Shown: piece after piece, positions 6,903 through 9,004 of the stretch | Layout of the letters: every line of letters begins with the position of its first letter | How positions within the stretch are numbered: the stretch's first letter is position 1 | Assembly (NCBI GenBank): GCA_021790035.1 | Contig: JAJYIO010000071.1 | Span: 1 to 9,004 of the forward strand | Source: a bacterium | Lineage (GTDB): Bacteria > Cyanobacteriota > Sericytochromatia > S15B-MN24 > VGJW01 | DNA length: 9,004 nucleotides | Direction: 5' to 3' | Notes under the pieces: model-generated | What the model was told of the DNA's origin: nothing | What the model saw: only the letters and a program-made list of their open reading frames with translations | Databases searched by the model: none | Made by a program: the position numbers and the translations under genes

Positions 6903-7964
6903 CTACCAGCCGGAGAAGACCTGGGACAGCGTGCCCCCGACGGCGTCGGCGGCGCTCGAGAGCCCGTGGCCGATCGAACTCGCGACGTGGCCGACCGCTC
7001 GAGCTGCACCCGCAACGGCTCCTCCGACGGCCTTGGCGCCAGCCTCGACGCCATTGCCGATGGTCGAGAACACCTCGTTTGCGACCTTGTTGTGAGCCAG
7101 GAAGCTCTGCGCGAACATCCCGCCGACCGCCACTGCGGCCAGCCCGATGCCGAGGCCCGCCCCGATCGGGCCCCCGATGCTGGATGCCGTGAGGATCGTC
7201 AAGGCGACGCTGGCTGCCGTCGTCGTCACGCTGAATCCCTTCTGAGCCGCCGTGGATTTGGGATTGGAGAAGGTGTTGTAGGTATTGATGCCGGCCAAGA
7301 TCGCGCCGGCGCCGAGGCCCGTCACCCCGGCCACCTTGCCGAGCGCCGACATCGCGGTGTCGGCCATCGGCAGGATCTTGAACGCCGCCAACGACAGCCG
7401 GGTGGCCGTCACGGCCGAGACACCCGCCAGCGCGGTCGAACCCATGATGCCGCCCTTGATGAAGACCGGGGCCTTGGGATCGGAGAGAAGCTTCTTGGCG
7501 TTCCAGAGGTTGAAGCCCAGGCTGACGAACGCACCGACCGGTCCCGTGACTCTCGTGGCGAACTGATAGGCGTCCAGCATCCATGGAGCCCGGGTCTGGA
7601 CGAAGTCCGAGTACAGAAACTTGAGCGTCGGGCTGCTGTTGATGACCTGCTTGCTCATCTGGTCCGGCTCGACCGCCGGGCCGCCACCCGAAACCGGGGA
7701 TTGATTGATGGATTGAGGGGCGTAGGGCGCGGAAGATTCCTTGGACTTCGCCGCCGCCACGGCCGCCACCAGGGCCGTGACCCTCTGACGCTCGTCCAGG
7801 AATTCCTGGTCCCAGCTCGGGGTCGCCGAGAGGCGGTCCGTCGTCAAAGCTGGGTCCGTCGCTGGCGCCGGCTGGCTCGCTCTCAGGGGCGCGGAACTGC
7901 CGACGCTGGCCTTGATGGGCCGCGTGTTTCCACTGGCAGCTTCGGTTCTCACTTCCACGTTCAA
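6903..7964 (-). CDS. Hypothetical protein with hydrophobic Gly/Ala-rich segments and C-terminal glycine-zipper-like repeats
   Basis: I do not recognise the family. Numbering here starts from a TTG at 7970. The TTG at 7964 is preferred, because AGAGG lies 6 nt before it but directly abuts the 7970 codon; a GTG at 7958 is also possible. The N-terminal 110 residues are polar and Ser/Pro/Ala-rich, probably disordered, with no signal peptide. Residues about 143-230 hold moderately hydrophobic helices rich in Gly and Ala. Residues 252-291 form the strongest apolar stretch, with a GGPIGAGLGIGLAAVAVGG run. Residues 307-346 carry small-residue repeats in which AVGG/AVGH recurs at 314, 325 and 343 (steps of 11 and 18). 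The pattern suggests a membrane-inserting or self-associating protein, as in glycine-zipper or pore-forming proteins, but this is inference. It lies 62-68 nt after the lipoprotein gene and 35 nt before murG on the same strand. Codon use is G/C-ending throughout, supporting real coding. Confidence 0.78.
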   Translation of the reverse strand: MNVEVRTEAASGNTRPIKASVGSSAPLRASQPAPATDPALTTDRLSATPSWDQEFLDERQRVTALVAAVAAAKSKESSAPYAPQSINQSPVSGGGPAVEPDQMSKQVINSSPTLKFLYSDFVQTRAPWMLDAYQFATRVTGPVGAFVSLGFNLWNAKKLLSDPKAPVFIKGGIMGSTALAGVSAVTATRLSLAAFKILPMADTAMSALGKVAGVTGLGAGAILAGINTYNTFSNPKSTAAQKGFSVTTTAASVALTILTASSIGGPIGAGLGIGLAAVAVGGMFAQSFLAHNKVANEVFSTIGNGVEAGAKAVGGAVAGAARAVGHVASSIGHGLSSAADAVGGTLSQVFSGW

Positions 7965-8032
7965 CCCCAACCTCTATATGCCCCGACAGCCGCACGGACT
8001 TGCCTTGCAAAAGAAGCCGATGTGGAGGGGCG

Positions 8033-8899
8033 TCAGTTATTCAGCCGCGACCACTGGCTCGCCGGCAGGGGTCCTGATGGCGCGGGAGGCAAAGCGGCCG
8101 GCACCGGACCCAGGAGCGAACTCCAGGCACTGGCGAGGGCTGGATCGCACAGCATGGCATCCTCGTACTCGCTCTGCGCCACAGAGGTCGACATCGGGGC
8201 GAGATCGGCGGGCTGAAACTTCAGACATCCGCTGGTCATCGCCTGGCTCGTGAGGTCGATCAACGACGGCCAGACGCTCGGATCGAAATCCGTGATGGGG
8301 CAGTTGCGGCTCTGAGCCTGGTGCTGCAGGTACCTCCCGAAGAACGTGGAGGCCGCGTCGATCGTGATCTGGTTAATGCCGGACTGCACCAGGACGCACG
8401 TCTGGAGGGAGCCCTGCGACATGAGCAAGGCCCCGGCGATGACCGGTGTGCCCTTGGGGAGCTCGACCGATCCGAACGAGAAGTGGCCCTGGGCATCGAC
8501 CGGTGTCACGAGCGGAGTGCCATCCTGGACGTAGATGTAGCTATCGGGCGTCTCGAGGTAGACCGCGGACCCCTGGATGATGTTCTGGCCCGCGATGGCG
8601 GCAGTCGAGCGTCCCGTTCCACCCGGCTCGAGCTGGACGATCCCCGAGAGCGAACCTCCATCTGCCCCGGAAGGCGGAAGATCCGTGCGAAGCGGATTGC
8701 CGGTCAGGATCTGGTCGAGGGGGGTGCTTTGCGTGACGCCGTCGAGCGGGGTGCTTTGAGTAACGCCATCGAGACCGCTGGCGTAATCCGACGCCAGGGC
8801 CGAGGCCACCACCGATCCTCGATGGGCTACCTTTGCGGGGCTGACCCACCCGCAGGCCGGAAGGGCCAGAACGGCCGCCCCCAACGCGAGCCGTCTCAT
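8033..8899 (-). CDS. Predicted lipoprotein with carboxypeptidase-regulatory-like beta domain
   Basis: The start is ATG 8899, with GGGGAG 6 nt upstream. An upstream in-frame ATG at 8971 would add 24 residues lacking signal-peptide character and run through repeat DNA, so it is rejected. The 288-residue protein begins MRRLALGAAVLALPAC, a basic start and hydrophobic stretch ending in a lipobox with Cys16, so it should be lipidated after export. A 9-residue tandem repeat, DGVTQSTPL, occurs at 44-52 and 53-61. Residues about 83-160 resemble a carboxypeptidase-regulatory-like or Cna-B-type beta sandwich: GxVxLE near 86-91, AVYLE (112-116), then VDAQGHFSFGSVELPKGTPVIAG (134-156). Four further Cys (168, 200, 225, 251) could form two disulfides outside the cytoplasm. 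The tail (265-282) is Pro/Ala-rich. No catalytic motif is seen; a binding or structural envelope role is inferred. It is followed on the same strand by the Gly/Ala-rich hypothetical gene. Confidence 0.83.
   Translation of the reverse strand: MRRLALGAAVLALPACGWVSPAKVAHRGSVVASALASDYASGLDGVTQSTPLDGVTQSTPLDQILTGNPLRTDLPPSGADGGSLSGIVQLEPGGTGRSTAAIAGQNIIQGSAVYLETPDSYIYVQDGTPLVTPVDAQGHFSFGSVELPKGTPVIAGALLMSQGSLQTCVLVQSGINQITIDAASTFFGRYLQHQAQSRNCPITDFDPSVWPSLIDLTSQAMTSGCLKFQPADLAPMSTSVAQSEYEDAMLCDPALASAWSSLLGPVPAALPPAPSGPLPASQWSRLNN
8714..8767 (-). repeat. 27-nt in-frame tandem duplication in lipoprotein gene
   Basis: Two direct units, 8714-8740 and 8741-8767, differ at 3 of 27 positions. They encode the identical peptide DGVTQSTPL twice, so all three differences are silent in the protein. 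Only a short partial third unit (about 6 nt) follows. The repeat lies in the linker between the lipidated Cys and the beta domain, where length variation is usually tolerated. Confidence 0.9.
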
Positions 8900-8905
8900 C
8901 AGAAA

Positions 8906-8918
8906 CTCCCCTTCGGGG
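8906..8918 (-). promoter_or_regulatory. Shine-Dalgarno of lipoprotein gene within a small GC hairpin
   Basis: On the minus strand CCCC-GAA-GGGG (8918-8908) forms a four-pair hairpin. Its right arm is part of the ribosome binding site GGGGAG (8911-8906), 6 nt before the ATG at 8899. Such pairing could lower translation initiation. The stem is short and may be a by-product of high GC content. Confidence 0.4.
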
Positions 8919-8922
8919 CAGG

Positions 8923-9001
8923 GACTTGCAGGGGGCCTTGCCCCCCGCAAACTACCCCCCGCTGCGGGCAAGCTGCTGCGTAGCCCAGCTCGGCAGGTGG
9001 C
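8923..9001 (+). repeat. Structured dispersed repeat, copy B (hairpin plus conserved core)
   Basis: This is the second copy of the element at 4360-4439, in the same orientation. It begins GAC, then a hairpin whose arms 8926-8936 and 8940-8950 pair over ten base pairs with one A-C mismatch around a CTT loop. ACT, a 7-nt spacer and the core GCTGCGGGCAAGCTGCT (8961-8977) follow, then CAGCTC (8986-8991) and AGGTGGC (8995-9001). Spacing from ACT onward is identical to copy A. The copy lies immediately upstream of the lipoprotein gene, on that gene's 5' side. Whatever lies to the right is outside the window. Confidence 0.66.
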
Positions 9002-9004
9002 CGT

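Noticed and set aside
5587..7095. 502-codon plus-strand open frame opposite murG
   Set aside because: It is antisense to a complete, motif-verified murG and the hypothetical gene, with biased low-complexity composition; no start context or family signature supports it.
6900..8216. 438-codon plus-strand open frame opposite the hypothetical and lipoprotein genes
   Set aside because: It is Arg/Gly/Asp-rich without hydrophobic core patterning. The minus-strand genes have start signals, a lipobox and coherent helices, so this is the shadow.
8926..8950. Intrinsic transcription terminator
   Set aside because: The hairpin is strong but no T-tract follows on either strand, and the same element recurs at 4363-4388 with a conserved core, so it is treated as part of a repeat.
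8900..8971. Upstream ATG at 8971 as the lipoprotein start
   Set aside because: The extra 24 residues are Pro/Gly-rich, precede the signal peptide and overlap repeat DNA; the ATG at 8899 has a proper ribosome binding site and signal-peptide start.
1..9004. CRISPR array, toxin-antitoxin or phage-defence locus
   Set aside because: There are no regularly spaced repeats, no small paired genes and no nuclease, helicase or reverse-transcriptase motifs in any credible coding frame.

Overview
This window is GC-rich (by eye roughly two thirds G+C) and bacterial. It is mostly a division and cell-wall (dcw) gene cluster read on the minus strand. From right to left it encodes a lipoprotein, a hypothetical glycine/alanine-rich protein, murG, then (after one plus-strand gene) murC, murB, ftsQ, a DUF881 protein and the first codons of a DUF1290 'small basic protein'. 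The run murB-ftsQ/divIB-DUF881-DUF1290 is the layout known from Firmicutes such as Bacillus subtilis (murB-divIB-ylxW-ylxX-sbp-ftsA-ftsZ) and seen in related form in Actinobacteria. It is not the proteobacterial one. This points to a Terrabacteria-type lineage, and a deep, high-GC one such as a Sericytochromatia-like relative of cyanobacteria would fit. The placement is inference, because no rRNA or marker comparison was possible. By synteny ftsA and/or ftsZ are expected just beyond the left edge.

Layout. 1-3953 (minus) is a tight operon, murC > murB > ftsQ > DUF881 > DUF1290, with 1-nt and 4-nt overlaps at two junctions. At the ftsQ/DUF881 junction the ftsQ frame stays open far into the next gene. 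3954-4499 is the only large gap; it holds the murC leader, two candidate minus-strand promoters and one copy of a structured dispersed repeat. 4500-5690 (plus) is a MoeB/ThiF-type adenylyltransferase fused to a rhodanese domain, inserted in opposite orientation between murG and murC. 5746-6867 (minus) is murG. 6903-7964 and 8033-8899 (minus) are two accessory genes of unknown function, the second a predicted lipoprotein with a short tandem repeat. 8900-9004 holds a second copy of the dispersed repeat and a small hairpin over the lipoprotein's ribosome binding site.

How the genes work together. MurB and MurC make UDP-MurNAc and UDP-MurNAc-L-Ala in the cytoplasm. MurG converts lipid I to lipid II at the inner membrane face. 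FtsQ (DivIB) belongs to the septal divisome, and DUF881/DUF1290 are small membrane proteins habitually linked to division genes. The rhodanese-fused E1-like enzyme activates a ubiquitin-like sulfur carrier (MoaD/ThiS type) and has no evident link to cell-wall synthesis. I see no defence system, CRISPR array, tRNA, rRNA or transposase gene. The least explained items are the two-copy structured repeat, the ftsQ/DUF881 overlap, and the unknown protein plus lipoprotein pair upstream of murG.
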